A stretch of 64,000 nucleotides of DNA from Heliopora coerulea (lineage: Eukaryota; Cnidaria; Anthozoa; Scleralcyonacea; Helioporidae). Numbering within the stretch: the stretch's first letter is position 1; each line of letters begins with the position of its first letter. Below the pieces are notes generated by a model, which was given only the letters and a program-made list of their open reading frames with translations, was not told the DNA's origin and made no database searches. Where the stretch lies: assembly GCA_030142905.1 (NCBI GenBank), contig JASJOG010000165.1, positions 186,001 through 250,000 on the forward strand, given 5' to 3'. Shown here in pieces: positions 21,729-31,950 of the stretch. A program made the translations under genes and the position numbers.

Positions 21729-23506
21729 CTGTAAAAATGAGAAAAAAAGACTTGCTGTATACCAGTAAGTTTGAACATCACTGTTATGCTGGTTACAGAT
21801 GCTGACTTTTACACAGAACTGAATTTTTACCAGTCTTAAATTCACATGTATTAGTTGATACATGATGGATTTTATTGGCAACATTTCAGATTTTTCCTCA
21901 GTTAACTGTGACAATTTGAAGTCACAGTTTCTACTATCCTTTAAATCTTATTATATAATCATTCATCACCTTGATAATTGTATGATACAAGTATTTTAAT
22001 AATGGTAAAAACATATGAAGTTAAGGATGGGAAAATAGATTCCCATGTTGAACGAGTTCCTGTCTAGTACTACTAGTTTACTGAATGATAACAGCAATGC
22101 CACAATAATAGTTTGAATCACTGCACAATGTAATAATTCTCATTCAACTATCAATGGAATTCCCAAGCTCAGCTGTGGTTTTCATAACATTAGTCTTTTT
22201 ATTTGATTTCAATAACAAAAGCCAGTTACTATGTTTACCTGTTAATTATTCTTTGAAGCCATTTGCTTGGACAAACTGATCAAATAAATAAGTATATTTT
22301 GCTGAAACAAAAATCACAACATGTTTATTAAAATTAAATTAGCAGGACATGTTCTCATTATCTCAGATCCCTATGGAGTAAAGCTGTTCTGCAAATGACT
22401 GAATGACATAGTCCATTTCCAACAAAACAGTGTTTGCAGCAGTTATTGTAGGCAATGTTTCATAAGCTATGAACAGAGTTACAAGTTAAGCTATGTCAGA
22501 CAATCAGAAATACATTCCAAAATGTGTAATGATGATGAATTTTGTTTGATAGTGTTCACTAGACAATTCAAAATCCTTGCACTGTGGGGAATATACTGTG
22601 GCTAATTCATAGTTACACCTGCTAAAATATAATCAACTAGTCTTGAAACTGGCAAAGATACGTTCATCAGGGAAATGTCAGCTGCTTAAAATAGTCTTTC
22701 TTAGCTAGCTAAATTTGCTATCTGATTATTCTGGTGAAGTTTGTTTTCCAACTTGATTATAAGCATTAAAACGTCCAGGAAAAATTCTCCGTATTCTCAA
22801 CGAACTATGTCCACTGAGACAGTGACCAGTTTCTTAAACTCTAATCAGAGTATTTTTCAACAATAAATTCCCCTTTCGAATTCATAAACAAAACAGCTGA
22901 ACACTTTAATTTTTTGACAGTCTTTGTATTTTTGAGCTATAGTTTTTAACACTATTAGAACGAATGCTCCAGTAATTGTAGTTATATACCACGAAAGTCA
23001 TGTACTTAGTTTGTTTATACTAAATCCAGTTAGATGTAATTTTTGTATATTCATGAAAAGCTTTGTTTCTGAGTAACTTCCGATTACAAACAGTATACAG
23101 GCAAGTTGCACTTGCATTTCGATAATTATTAGTGCAAGCAGGCTACTTTCCAGTAAAAAAAGAAAGAAAAGTACAATTTTGCAAGGTTTTTTTCTCCATA
23201 CCTTTATAAATTCCGTGTTTATTCACAAATATCCTTCTCTAATGTTAAACTATCGTTGAGTTCCATAAACATCACTTCATGGCTTCTGCGCAAGGTTTCT
23301 GAGCGCTAGGTCGTAGGGAAACTGGGGAGAGGATGCAGGAGTTCGATTGTAGAACTGGGTACGAAAATGGCGGCCCCAAAGAATATTTCCGTAAATATTC
23401 GGGTTAAACGACATAAAACGAACTTGATCTATAAAAGCCGAACAATCATGATTAATTGTCGTGAATGAGTCAAACGTGCTAAACGAAAGGATTTTCAAAT
23501 AACAAA
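21729..23506. promoter_or_regulatory. CNOT2 5' region and candidate divergent promoter with CCDC34-like gene
   Basis: CNOT2 runs left and the CCDC34-like ORF runs right from this interval. AAAATGGCGGC at about 23,364-23,374 resembles the YY1 core-promoter motif AAGATGGCGGC. The CCDC34 start itself sits in AACAAAATGGCGG. The distal part (21,729-23,250) is AT-rich without coding signal and probably contains a CNOT2 5' intron. The promoter call rests on position and the YY1-like motif. Confidence 0.4.
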
Positions 23507-23842
23507 ATGGCGGTGGAAATGAAGAAATCTCGTTCAAGCACTCCGATTGGCAATTCTGGGGTAAATAATCTGTCCTTTTCTGTGGATTCTTTGCAGCTTG
23601 GAGACTCAACCCGTTCTCTTTTACTACCGCTGAATGATAGTGATAATGAGTCGTTAAAACAAGAATCTTTTTACTCCGAAAACGAGGAGTTGTCTGAGGG
23701 AGAAATTGCCGACAAATCGATATCAAGCCAAAGTTCCTCCGAAGATGATCGTTCTGAAACAGGCACTGTCAGAAAATCAAGTGGTGACAGTCCTAGATAT
23801 GGGGAAAGAAGCGAGCGAAGCAGTAGTCCGCAAAGTAGTTAT

Positions 23843-24082
23843 TGTGTTGGTTTTCGGGCTTGACTCCACTTCAATCTGATTTTGTAAACGCTTTAATATT
23901 TCAACTCAACTATCCAGTAGGTGAAACGTTTTAGCTCACCTGTCACCTTCTAAACTCATAACAAACCCGTCCTTTTGGGCGCCAAAAACAACAATCCCTC
24001 ACCAATCTGCTGGCGCAGTTGGCCGCGGGCGCCACTATCCTCAGGCCGCAGCGAATCGCAACGCTATAATCATTCCAGCACA
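23843..24082 (-). repeat. BEL/Pao 3' LTR
   Basis: 240 bp. On the plus strand it starts TGTGTTGGTTTTCGGGC and ends CATTCCAGCACA. It matches the other LTR base for base in my reading. It is directly preceded by GTTAT. Reading through from the host exon, the LTR adds only a few codons (CVGFRA) before a stop. Confidence 0.93.
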
Positions 24083-24231
24083 CCGGGAGGGTGGGAGGTC
24101 GCTGCGACATAACTTAGAACTACGAAATACATCTAATGTCAACGACGAATGCTAAAAATTGTTCATGTGAAATTCTAGAGTAAACAGTCTATGTTCATTA
24201 ACAATATTCGTCCATTCCTTTTATCGAATCA

Positions 24232-27200
24232 CTAATGTTCCTGAGCGCTTAACTCCTCTGTTTCCCGTGGCTTGAAGTCCACGGGGACAAGTAACGACAA
24301 ACGTTGTGCTGCTCGTGATACTACGACGTTCTCAGCACCCCTATACTCGCGAATGTTCTCTCCAGTTCGGTATGACTTGTACTGCACTGTAGCCCTTCGC
24401 ACTTTGCCATCTTGCCCAGGAAACACCTCTTTTACCATTGCCAGCCGGTAATTTCCGCGTAAAACATTCCTGTCTGCAACAATCACCACGTCTCCAGGGC
24501 GCAAGTTGCGACAAGCGGTATGCCACTTCCGTTGCACTAATAGGGTAGGAGCATAAAGCTCTGTCCACCGTTTCCAAAATTCATCGACAATCGACTGAAC
24601 AAGGTGATAACGTGTAGCAATACTGCCTCCATACGGTTGCCATCCAAGAGGGTTAGAAGCAGTGGCTCGACCCAGTAGTAAGCTGTTAGGTGTGAGGATG
24701 CTGAGGGTCGAATCCTGACTTGGCTGCGTGCCGATTGGTCGCTCATTCAGGAGATTAGATACTTCTGAGCACACTGTTAAAAACTCAGGTGCGGACAGAC
24801 GCCGGTTACTCACTGCGAAATGGATGGCTCGCTTGGCTGCCTTGATCAGTGACTCCACTGCTCCTTGATGCCAGGGGCTATCCGCAGGTCCGAAGATCCA
24901 GTCTGTCCCATTTTGTGCAGCATTTCTCCGCAACGACTCACACTCAATCTTCTGCCAAGTTTCTTTGAGTTCCCTTTCTGCACCCACAAGTTGGGAACCA
25001 GGATCACTGTAAATTTTCTCCGGCCATCCACGAATGCTTGCAAATCTGCTGAGGGCCATCAGGAAGTTGCTTGTGTCATATCCAAACACTGCTTCGATAT
25101 GTACAGCTCTCATCACCAAGTCGGTGAACATTACTCCATACGCTTTTCCACTGGTGCGCTTCTGAACTTCTCCTCGAACTGTGTAAGGGCCAAACAGGTC
25201 AATCATCACATTGTTGAATGCAGGGGACGGTTTCAATCTTTCTTTTGGCAGTAATCCCATCTCTTGCTCCAGAAATTTCGCTTCACGCCGCTTACAAAGC
25301 TGACAGTTCCGTTTGACTGATCTGGCTAGTTTGCTGCCGTGTGGAACCCAATAAAGCATTCTGAATCGAGCCAGGGTTGCATCGCGTCCTCGATGTCCTG
25401 CTCGGTGAGAGCGTTCCATAAAAAGGCGAGTGGCTGGATGGCAGGTAGGTAACAGCCTCTGCAATGTTGAGTCTGCCGTCATAGCATTATATCTGGTAAG
25501 ACGTTCTCCGACAACCCACAATCCATTATCATCTTGAACTGGCTTCAGCTTGGCAAACCTACCACCTTTGCCATTCCTGCCGTTATTCTTCTTTAATTCA
25601 GTCTCAATTGACTTCTGGGCATCCTTCACAACAAAGTTCTCAGCCTCTTTCAAGTATTGAGGAGAAATGAACTCAGTTCTCCCTCCACGAATGGTCTTCT
25701 TTCTGGCAATATTCTGTAGTCTTGCCACGACCCAAATAACTTTATTGATATCGCTGAATCTCTTGTAATCCACGAGAGAGGTACCTATTGAGGCTGTGGT
25801 TGTGTTGCAGATCTTCTTTTCTCCTGGAAGTGGCTCTTCCTTCTGAAGACCAAACTTGAGACTCCACTCTTCCACAGGCTTATACAGGATAGGGGGGCCA
25901 TTCCACAAACGGGATCGCTCATTCAGCTCCTTGGGAGTGCGTCCACGGGTGAGCCAATCTGCTGTGTTGTGTCGACCTGACATCCAAGCCCAACATGTGA
26001 CGTCGCCATTTGTCGCAGCCTGAATTTCTCCTATTCTTACTCCCTCGTAAACCCTGAAACGAGTGCTAGTCTTGTTAATCATATTCAGTACAGTCTCGGA
26101 GTCGACGATCTGCAGCACTCTCTCAAATTCGAATCTCATTTCCTTCTCAATAACCTTTCTTCCCCGCTTGGACAGCACAGCAGCATTGAGTTCCATCTGT
26201 GGGGTCGAGAGCTTGTTCACCGGGGCAATACGACACTTTGCCATGATGAGTCGACACCAATAATCTCCACCCTTTAACTGCCACCTAATGTAAGCTGCAA
26301 ATCCGTAAGCGAGGTTACTCCCGTCACTGAGGACAATGAGCCATGGTCGGCCTACGGAGTGAGGTGGTCGTAAACAGCGATCCAAATTGAGCTGCTGGAG
26401 TTGGAATAGAGCGCAGAAAAACTGGACCCATTTACCGCGAAGTTCACAGGGGAGCTGTTCGTCCCAGTCAAGCTTTCGCAACCAGGTTTCTCGCAGATAC
26501 ATCTTTCCCAGCAATGTGTAAGGGCACACAAATCCAAGGGGGTCGTATATCATCATCACCTGTTTCAGGACCATTCTCTTCGTCAACACTTGGGGTAGCG
26601 CTCGAGGCAGGTCAGCTTTTTCAAGATTTGGTTCGGTGTGTATTCCTTTCTTCTTCTTGCTGAAGTTAAGAGTTACTTCGAATACCATGGCGTCTCTCTT
26701 GGGATTCCATCCGAGACCTAGAACTCTCAAGTTCTCGTCAGTTCCTTTCAGCATACTGGCATGTGTTTGTTTGGGACAAACAGAGTAGGATTGATTCGTG
26801 TTCTCACACAATTCGTTGCCTGTACGAGGATTTGAATCTCCACTGAACTGCCAACATTTGACAGCGAAGCCTCCCTTTTTTAACATACTCTCAGTTTCGA
26901 GAGCAATTTTCAATGCTAAGTGCATACTTGATTTTGAGTCGATCAAATCGTCTACGTAACTTGATCTTTTCAAGAGGTTAGCAGCTTCTGGACTGTCGCC
27001 CTTAAACAAATCCGCCGTCTTATATATGGCTTCAGTGCTGATAGCTGGTGCCGGCGAATCCCCCATGTTGACGCGGGTCATGACGTACACACTTGGGTCA
27101 CGTTCCGTCTGTAAATCCCGCCACAAGAACCGATGACAATGCTGCTCCAAGGGCTTCAAGTGAATGGAGTTAAACATCTTCCGTATGTCTCCAACAAGAG

Positions 27201-27366
27201 CTACTTGTTCCTCTCTCCAGCGCAATAATACTCCTATGAGGTTGTTCATATAACAGTCTGGTCCCTTTGCCAAACATAAATTAAGAGATGTTCCTTGACA
27301 TAATTGACTGGAGTTGAACACGATTCGCACTGGTGTGGAATGAGATCGCGGATTTACAACTGCCAA
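24232..27366 (-). CDS. BEL/Pao pol, downstream ORF: reverse transcriptase, RNase H region, integrase
   Basis: 1044 codons, open from 27,366 and slightly upstream. It contains RT blocks (STPVRIVFNSS near the start; catalytic YVDD in SSYVDDLIDS), the Pao/A17-type region, a His/Cys zinc-binding motif (H-H...CQLCKRR) and a DDE integrase core. The integrase shows VMIDLFGPY, KIYSDPGSQ and SPWHQGAVE, so D, D and E are all present. A C-terminal DUF5641-like chromatin-side domain (LRPGDVVIVAD) follows. The first methionine is not a true start: the homologous RT begins in the upstream ORF and a +1 change of frame lies between them at about 27,370-27,390. The product copies and integrates the element. 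Confidence 0.88.
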   Translation of the reverse strand: MAVVNPRSHSTPVRIVFNSSQLCQGTSLNLCLAKGPDCYMNNLIGVLLRWREEQVALVGDIRKMFNSIHLKPLEQHCHRFLWRDLQTERDPSVYVMTRVNMGDSPAPAISTEAIYKTADLFKGDSPEAANLLKRSSYVDDLIDSKSSMHLALKIALETESMLKKGGFAVKCWQFSGDSNPRTGNELCENTNQSYSVCPKQTHASMLKGTDENLRVLGLGWNPKRDAMVFEVTLNFSKKKKGIHTEPNLEKADLPRALPQVLTKRMVLKQVMMIYDPLGFVCPYTLLGKMYLRETWLRKLDWDEQLPCELRGKWVQFFCALFQLQQLNLDRCLRPPHSVGRPWLIVLSDGSNLAYGFAAYIRWQLKGGDYWCRLIMAKCRIAPVNKLSTPQMELNAAVLSKRGRKVIEKEMRFEFERVLQIVDSETVLNMINKTSTRFRVYEGVRIGEIQAATNGDVTCWAWMSGRHNTADWLTRGRTPKELNERSRLWNGPPILYKPVEEWSLKFGLQKEEPLPGEKKICNTTTASIGTSLVDYKRFSDINKVIWVVARLQNIARKKTIRGGRTEFISPQYLKEAENFVVKDAQKSIETELKKNNGRNGKGGRFAKLKPVQDDNGLWVVGERLTRYNAMTADSTLQRLLPTCHPATRLFMERSHRAGHRGRDATLARFRMLYWVPHGSKLARSVKRNCQLCKRREAKFLEQEMGLLPKERLKPSPAFNNVMIDLFGPYTVRGEVQKRTSGKAYGVMFTDLVMRAVHIEAVFGYDTSNFLMALSRFASIRGWPEKIYSDPGSQLVGAERELKETWQKIECESLRRNAAQNGTDWIFGPADSPWHQGAVESLIKAAKRAIHFAVSNRRLSAPEFLTVCSEVSNLLNERPIGTQPSQDSTLSILTPNSLLLGRATASNPLGWQPYGGSIATRYHLVQSIVDEFWKRWTELYAPTLLVQRKWHTACRNLRPGDVVIVADRNVLRGNYRLAMVKEVFPGQDGKVRRATVQYKSYRTGENIREYRGAENVVVSRAAQRLSLLVPVDFKPRETEELSAQEH

Positions 27367-27376
27367 GTGAGAAATA

Positions 27377-30238
27377 TTAACATATGGGGCCTCTCCATTC
27401 CTGTAACTCCTCTTGAGACAATTTACGAGCTACACGCCGGTCTACCATATCCTCCATCTGTTTCTGATATGTCTCAGCCCACCGTTTATCCTTGCCGAGA
27501 GTTCGTTCAGTGTTCCTGAGAGTCGCTAAGGCCGTGTCATAGTTGTTGGGCAAAGTCGATGGGTCTACCAGCCAGGGGTAACTGGTTATCCAGCATTGAT
27601 TTGTATCATCATATTCCAAATTCTCCCGAATCATCTTCAGCTCTTGCTCTTCTTTGAATGAGTAGCTGTGACCAACAGTCGGACACTTGTTGCAACGGCA
27701 ACCACCACAGCGAGGAGTGATTTCAGTTCCAAGCTCTTCTCCACGTATAAACTTGTCAACTTGGCTTTCCATACTTCTACTGATGAATGTCTGTGAAACG
27801 TTCGTTAGGGACTTGCACTCGTCCGACTTCTTGCTGACGTCAAACAACTCCGTGGAATCGACGCGTGTCGGTTCAAATTCCGGGTGAGTGTCGAGACGAA
27901 TGTGATAGACTTCCTGCTTGCTTCTCACTTCGTGAATCGTCTTGATGAGATTCGAGTCGCATACAGTTTCCTCTACAAGAACAGGATGAGTCCCTTGAAG
28001 ACAGACTCCAAACTCTCCTCTCATCACACTCAGATTCTCACCACACTTAGCTTCTTCATGCTTGGGGTGTAATCCAAAGTAATCGCAACCAAGTAGAATG
28101 TCTACATGATTAGTTTTTCTCTGCAAAGAATCTGGATCATAGTCTGGGAACAGTTCTGATAAAGCCTTAGTATCCAACTTACTGACGGGACCAGTGATTT
28201 TACTCATACCAAAGGCCGTGATTGTAACTTTCTTGCCAGCGGTCGTTCTCAGCGAGAATTGATATTGACAAGTGTTGTAAGTTCTCTCTACATTTCCCAT
28301 GGTTGTCACATCAAGCACAAACTTGTTCAGCTTTTTTGCCTTAATTCTGTCAGCTGTCTTGTGGGTTATATAGGTAGTGTTTGAACCTCCATCGAAGAAT
28401 ATCGTCACACTCTTTCCACTACCATACACCTTCGCTTGCTGAATGGGATAAAGTGCAAGGCCCGCTCCCTGTGAGGCATGTGATGAGGTTTCAACCTGGC
28501 AATGATTGGCCGATTTCGAGTCTCTTTTTTCTTTTGTGGACTGGCACAAGAGGAGATGGTGTCCCTCACCTCCGCACGATGAACACGGTTTCTTATTGGG
28601 ACATCTTTGTTTCATGTGATCTCCAAAACAAATGAAACAGGCCTTCACTTGCTTCAGGACTTCGTATTTGCCACCGGTGCCAGTTATGGGTAGTTTCTCG
28701 AATTCCTTACATTCGGATGTAGAGTGTTTTATCGAGTCTTTTCTATGAACGGCACACTGATAAAACTGCCTGGTGTTCTGACTGGATCCGTGATTTGTTG
28801 AACTCTTGCTACGATGATCACTTCCTCTGGGTGGGTCAGGTGTTCTCTTCTTTTTTGGTTGGTTCTCAGCTAATCTTGACACTGCTTCTCTCTCACGTTC
28901 CAGGAATCTCATAAAAGATTTGAATGGCTGAATTTTCTCCAACTCGCTCATACCATGATACTTGCGAATCCACTCAACTTTCAAATGGCTTGGCAGGAGT
29001 CCATTTACAAAATCAACGTCCCTCATTGTGAGAGTGTTCAACTGGTTTAGCTCTTCAAGCTGACTGTAAGATGACTCCACCACATCCACAAACTCAACCA
29101 GTGCCCTGTAATCCCCTTCTGCGACAGGTTTAAGCTTTTGCAGATCTTCCAGTGCTGCTTGTACTGTTGCACTTGTGTCATCATAGTAAGCTTTCAACTT
29201 CTTCCACATTGTATCATAAGCCTCTGGTCTTGTAACATACACAGATCTTATTCGTTGACTTGCTTCACCCTTCACTGATCTCTTCAGCTCATGAGCTAAG
29301 GCTGTTTTATTTGGGTAAGCACTCTCAGCCAATTGCTTCCAAACAGTCTTAAATTCTGGCCAATCCTTCCTGAGGCCAGAGAACGTAGGCAGGGATAATT
29401 TCTTCAATTGTACATAAGAATTTGTGGTAGGTGTAAATCTGGGTGGATAATTTTGCCCTGAAGACCAAGTGCTATGTGGAAGGTGAGGATAGGGGAAGTT
29501 CACTTCAGGAGCTGAGGTACCATAACCACTGAGGTAAGTGCTAAATCCTAGGTTAGTGGTCACATTAGAAACTTGAGCAGTTGGAGCAGTCATAGGTTGT
29601 GTAAACTTAGGCATAGTTGACTGTGAATAGATAGGGTTACTGGTTGGTGGGTGAATGGACAACATTCCACCATGCAAGACTTCATTTGGTGACCATTGGG
29701 GCAATGATGTGACTGAACCAGCTAGTGAGGTAGTCACTGTAACTGGTAAATTTGTTGAGTGGGAAACACTTGCATCTGAAGAAGATACACTTGTTGACTG
29801 AACAGGTGACATGACAGATGAAATTGCTGTTGACACAGGCAGAACAGAACTAGCCTGAGTTTGCATCATGCTTCTTTCAACTAAGTATGTTTGTGCCTCA
29901 GTGACCTGATGAAAATTTGTTTTTGCTTGGACAAATATATTTCTAGCTTCTTCATAACTCTTCATAACATTTGCCCTGTATGTAGGAATATCTTCTCCAT
30001 TGACTACACGATGCTTCTCTTTCTCATTGTCTAACACTATAGTTTCATATTCTTCATTTATTTCACAAAAAGTGTCATAGTTGTTGTCCAGTTCTATCAT
30101 TAAGGCCTTTAAGGTTTCAAAACTCTCCTCTCTGGACACCGCACTAGTGAGTTTTCGGGAGGCAGTTGTGACCTGTTGTTTAGCTTTACTTCTTTCTCTC
30201 TTCTTCTCTTCTACACTCATGCTTGTATTCATATACAA
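27377..30238 (-). CDS. BEL/Pao gag-protease ORF with start of RT
   Basis: 953 codons from ATG 30,238. The N-terminus is coiled-coil/Lys-rich. A DUF1759-type gag domain lies in the middle (LPTFSGLRKDWPEFKTVW). Cys/His knuckles follow (CFICFGDHMKQRCPNK, CSSCGGEGHHLLLC). A DUF1758-type aspartic protease has IFFDGGSNTTYI, with DGGS where many members have DSGS or DTGS. The C-terminus already belongs to the RT N-terminal region (W-ITSYPWL, EEWRGP-like end) and then stops at 27,377. The stop arises because the conserved RT segment continues in the +1 frame. Gag packages the RNA; protease cuts the polyprotein. Confidence 0.88.
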   Translation of the reverse strand: MYMNTSMSVEEKKRERSKAKQQVTTASRKLTSAVSREESFETLKALMIELDNNYDTFCEINEEYETIVLDNEKEKHRVVNGEDIPTYRANVMKSYEEARNIFVQAKTNFHQVTEAQTYLVERSMMQTQASSVLPVSTAISSVMSPVQSTSVSSSDASVSHSTNLPVTVTTSLAGSVTSLPQWSPNEVLHGGMLSIHPPTSNPIYSQSTMPKFTQPMTAPTAQVSNVTTNLGFSTYLSGYGTSAPEVNFPYPHLPHSTWSSGQNYPPRFTPTTNSYVQLKKLSLPTFSGLRKDWPEFKTVWKQLAESAYPNKTALAHELKRSVKGEASQRIRSVYVTRPEAYDTMWKKLKAYYDDTSATVQAALEDLQKLKPVAEGDYRALVEFVDVVESSYSQLEELNQLNTLTMRDVDFVNGLLPSHLKVEWIRKYHGMSELEKIQPFKSFMRFLEREREAVSRLAENQPKKKRTPDPPRGSDHRSKSSTNHGSSQNTRQFYQCAVHRKDSIKHSTSECKEFEKLPITGTGGKYEVLKQVKACFICFGDHMKQRCPNKKPCSSCGGEGHHLLLCQSTKEKRDSKSANHCQVETSSHASQGAGLALYPIQQAKVYGSGKSVTIFFDGGSNTTYITHKTADRIKAKKLNKFVLDVTTMGNVERTYNTCQYQFSLRTTAGKKVTITAFGMSKITGPVSKLDTKALSELFPDYDPDSLQRKTNHVDILLGCDYFGLHPKHEEAKCGENLSVMRGEFGVCLQGTHPVLVEETVCDSNLIKTIHEVRSKQEVYHIRLDTHPEFEPTRVDSTELFDVSKKSDECKSLTNVSQTFISRSMESQVDKFIRGEELGTEITPRCGGCRCNKCPTVGHSYSFKEEQELKMIRENLEYDDTNQCWITSYPWLVDPSTLPNNYDTALATLRNTERTLGKDKRWAETYQKQMEDMVDRRVARKLSQEELQEWRGPIC

Positions 30239-30621
30239 TTGACTAGAAATTCATGTATCCTGCGTTCACTGGAAAGCGACGCTATCAGTAACTGAGGACA
30301 ATCGAACAGAATTGTTTTATTGACTGGCAAGTTATACCGTAATGAATAAGGCAATGTAATATTGGCTGGCAACAAGATCGGTTTTAATGTTGTCTGACAA
30401 CTTCGAGTAAATAACCGATCAAACAGTATAAAGTTGACTGGCAACGGGAACTGTTCCAAAGTTGACGAACTGTATAATTTTGGTTGACGATGTAACAAAC
30501 TCTTGTCGACTGGCAGCTTGAACGAGAACTGCTAAGACAATGTAATGTTCGCTCACCTGTTGACTGGCAACTAAAGGTGATCCACTGTTGACTGGCAATT
30601 TAAATTGGTAAAATGTTTCAC
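30239..30621 (-). repeat. BEL/Pao 5' leader with an array of TTGACTGGCAA motifs
   Basis: Between the 5' LTR and gag ATG, the plus strand carries TTGACTGGCAA exactly at 30320, 30434, 30560 and 30588. One- to three-mismatch versions are at 30239, 30362, 30390 and 30506. In the RNA sense they read TTGCCAGTCAA. Spacing is roughly 28-80 bp and the intervening DNA is not repeated, so this is not a simple tandem repeat. A standard TGG-starting tRNA primer site directly after the LTR is not obvious. Confidence 0.7.
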
Positions 30622-30861
30622 TGTGTTGGTTTTCGGGCTTGACTCCACTTCAATCTGATTTTGTAAACGCTTTAATATTTCAACTCAACTATCCAGTAGG
30701 TGAAACGTTTTAGCTCACCTGTCACCTTCTAAACTCATAACAAACCCGTCCTTTTGGGCGCCAAAAACAACAATCCCTCACCAATCTGCTGGCGCAGTTG
30801 GCCGCGGGCGCCACTATCCTCAGGCCGCAGCGAATCGCAACGCTATAATCATTCCAGCACA
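30622..30861 (-). repeat. BEL/Pao 5' LTR
   Basis: The 240-bp partner of the LTR at 23,843. It lies at the right end because the element is on the reverse strand, and is followed by the second GTTAT. The promoter and polyadenylation signals of the element should be here; I did not identify a confident TATA box. Confidence 0.93.
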
Positions 30862-31013
30862 GTTATTCTTTCGCTTCGTTTTCGAGGAGGCCAACACAAA
30901 GTACAAATGAAAGTGAACCTGAATTTCACACCGAAACTGGGTTAAGTCCGTGGGAAAAATGGATTCTCTCCAAAGTTATCAAAGACCGCGAGAGAGCAAG
31001 GAATACTATGAAG

Positions 31014-31132
31014 ATAGAGACTTCAAGTAAACGACAAATTTCTTTATTGTATACATTATAAAGAAATTTGTCGTTTACCTGAAGTCTCTATTAGCACTTG
31101 TGCTTCTACGATCTTATGGAAATACTATGAAG
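31014..31132. mobile_element. 119-bp foldback insertion in CCDC34-like exon
   Basis: Two 34-nt arms, 31014-31047 and 31058-31091, are inverted with one mismatch around the 10-nt loop TGTATACATT. A 12-bp direct repeat AATACTATGAAG (31002-31013 and 31121-31132) brackets the inserted block. It may be a target duplication, although 12 bp is unusual. Without the insert the host frame reads straight on (RARNTMKKRQLVKE). With it, the frame meets TAA in the loop region. Alternatively 31027-31094 could be removed as a 68-nt GT...AG intron, which also keeps the frame. Confidence 0.7.
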
Positions 31133-31546
31133 AAGAGGCAGTTAGTTAAGGAGGTTACTGAAAAGGAAATAGCAGAGAAAATGGAAAAAGAGCAAAGGGC
31201 AGAACTGAAAAGAAAGGAGTGGCTCCACTTGAAGGATAGGGAAGAAAAAATAAGAAATGAATTGAAAAGGAGAGAAGAGGATGCTAAAGTTTGCAGAGAG
31301 CATGAAGAAAAAGAAGTGATCAAACAAAAAGCTGAGGAAAGCTATAGAAAATGGTTTGAATTAAAGGAGCATGAAAGGAAAGCATCAATGCGAAATAGAA
31401 GAAAGGAAGAAAGTGCTAAAAGAGAAAAAGAATGTGAACGTAAACAGAGAAGTGAGGAAGCTTACAAGGAGTGGTTGGACAAAGTGAAAAGCCATCGTAA
31501 ATCAACAAATAATCACTTTGGATATCTAAGCGGCAAAATCACTGGA

Positions 31547-31706
31547 TATTATGATTGGTATTATTATTATTATTATTATTGGTATTATTATTATTGGTAT
31601 TATTATTATTATTACTATTATTATTATTACTATTATTATTATTGATATTATTATATTATGATATTATGATTATATTATGATATTATTATTATATTATATT
31701 ATATTA
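31547..31706. repeat. TAT/TTA microsatellite expanded inside CCDC34-like coding sequence
   Basis: About 160 bp of TAT/TTA units with TGG and ATG interruptions. In the host frame it encodes a Tyr run broken by Trp, then TGA at 31,643-31,645. The recognisable downstream host segment (P-I-P-S-Y-N-N-P-N-P-W from 31,708) is in a different frame. The repeat therefore both stops and shifts the gene. Confidence 0.85.
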
Positions 31707-31950
31707 TCCAATACCTTCATACAATAACCCTAATCCTTGGGTTTCCACAAAAACTAAGGAAACTCCCCAAGGAAAGCTGGAATTGCAGAAACCATCACCC
31801 CCATTACTGTTTAAGGCCCCGATTACATGGGGCATTTTCAGCCCGGGCTGAGTTAAGGTGGGTTGAAATTTGGTCCTGATTACATGGCGAAACTCAGCCC
31901 GGGCTGGTTTTAAATACTTGGCGGCAAATCCAAACACATGTCAAAACAAA

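Larger units (their letters stand above)
23843..30861 (-). mobile_element. Complete BEL/Pao LTR retrotransposon
   Basis: It is bounded by two 240-bp direct LTRs (23,843-24,082 and 30,622-30,861) that look identical by eye. The flanks are GTTAT on both sides (23,838-23,842 and 30,862-30,866), a 5-bp target duplication normal for this group. The order on the reverse strand is LTR, leader, gag-protease, RT, RNase H region, integrase, LTR, which is BEL/Pao-type. Equal LTRs indicate a recent insertion. The coding frame changes once between the two long ORFs (see those entries). It interrupts the CCDC34-like coding sequence in antisense. Confidence 0.93.

Noticed and set aside
23277..23726. 149-codon reverse ORF overlapping the CCDC34 start
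   Set aside because: Shadow of the CCDC34-like first coding segment and its promoter; composition not protein-like.
30239..30621. CRISPR-like spacing of TTGACTGGCAA motifs
   Set aside because: Repeats are only 11 bp, irregularly spaced, diverged, and inside a retrotransposon leader in a eukaryotic genome.
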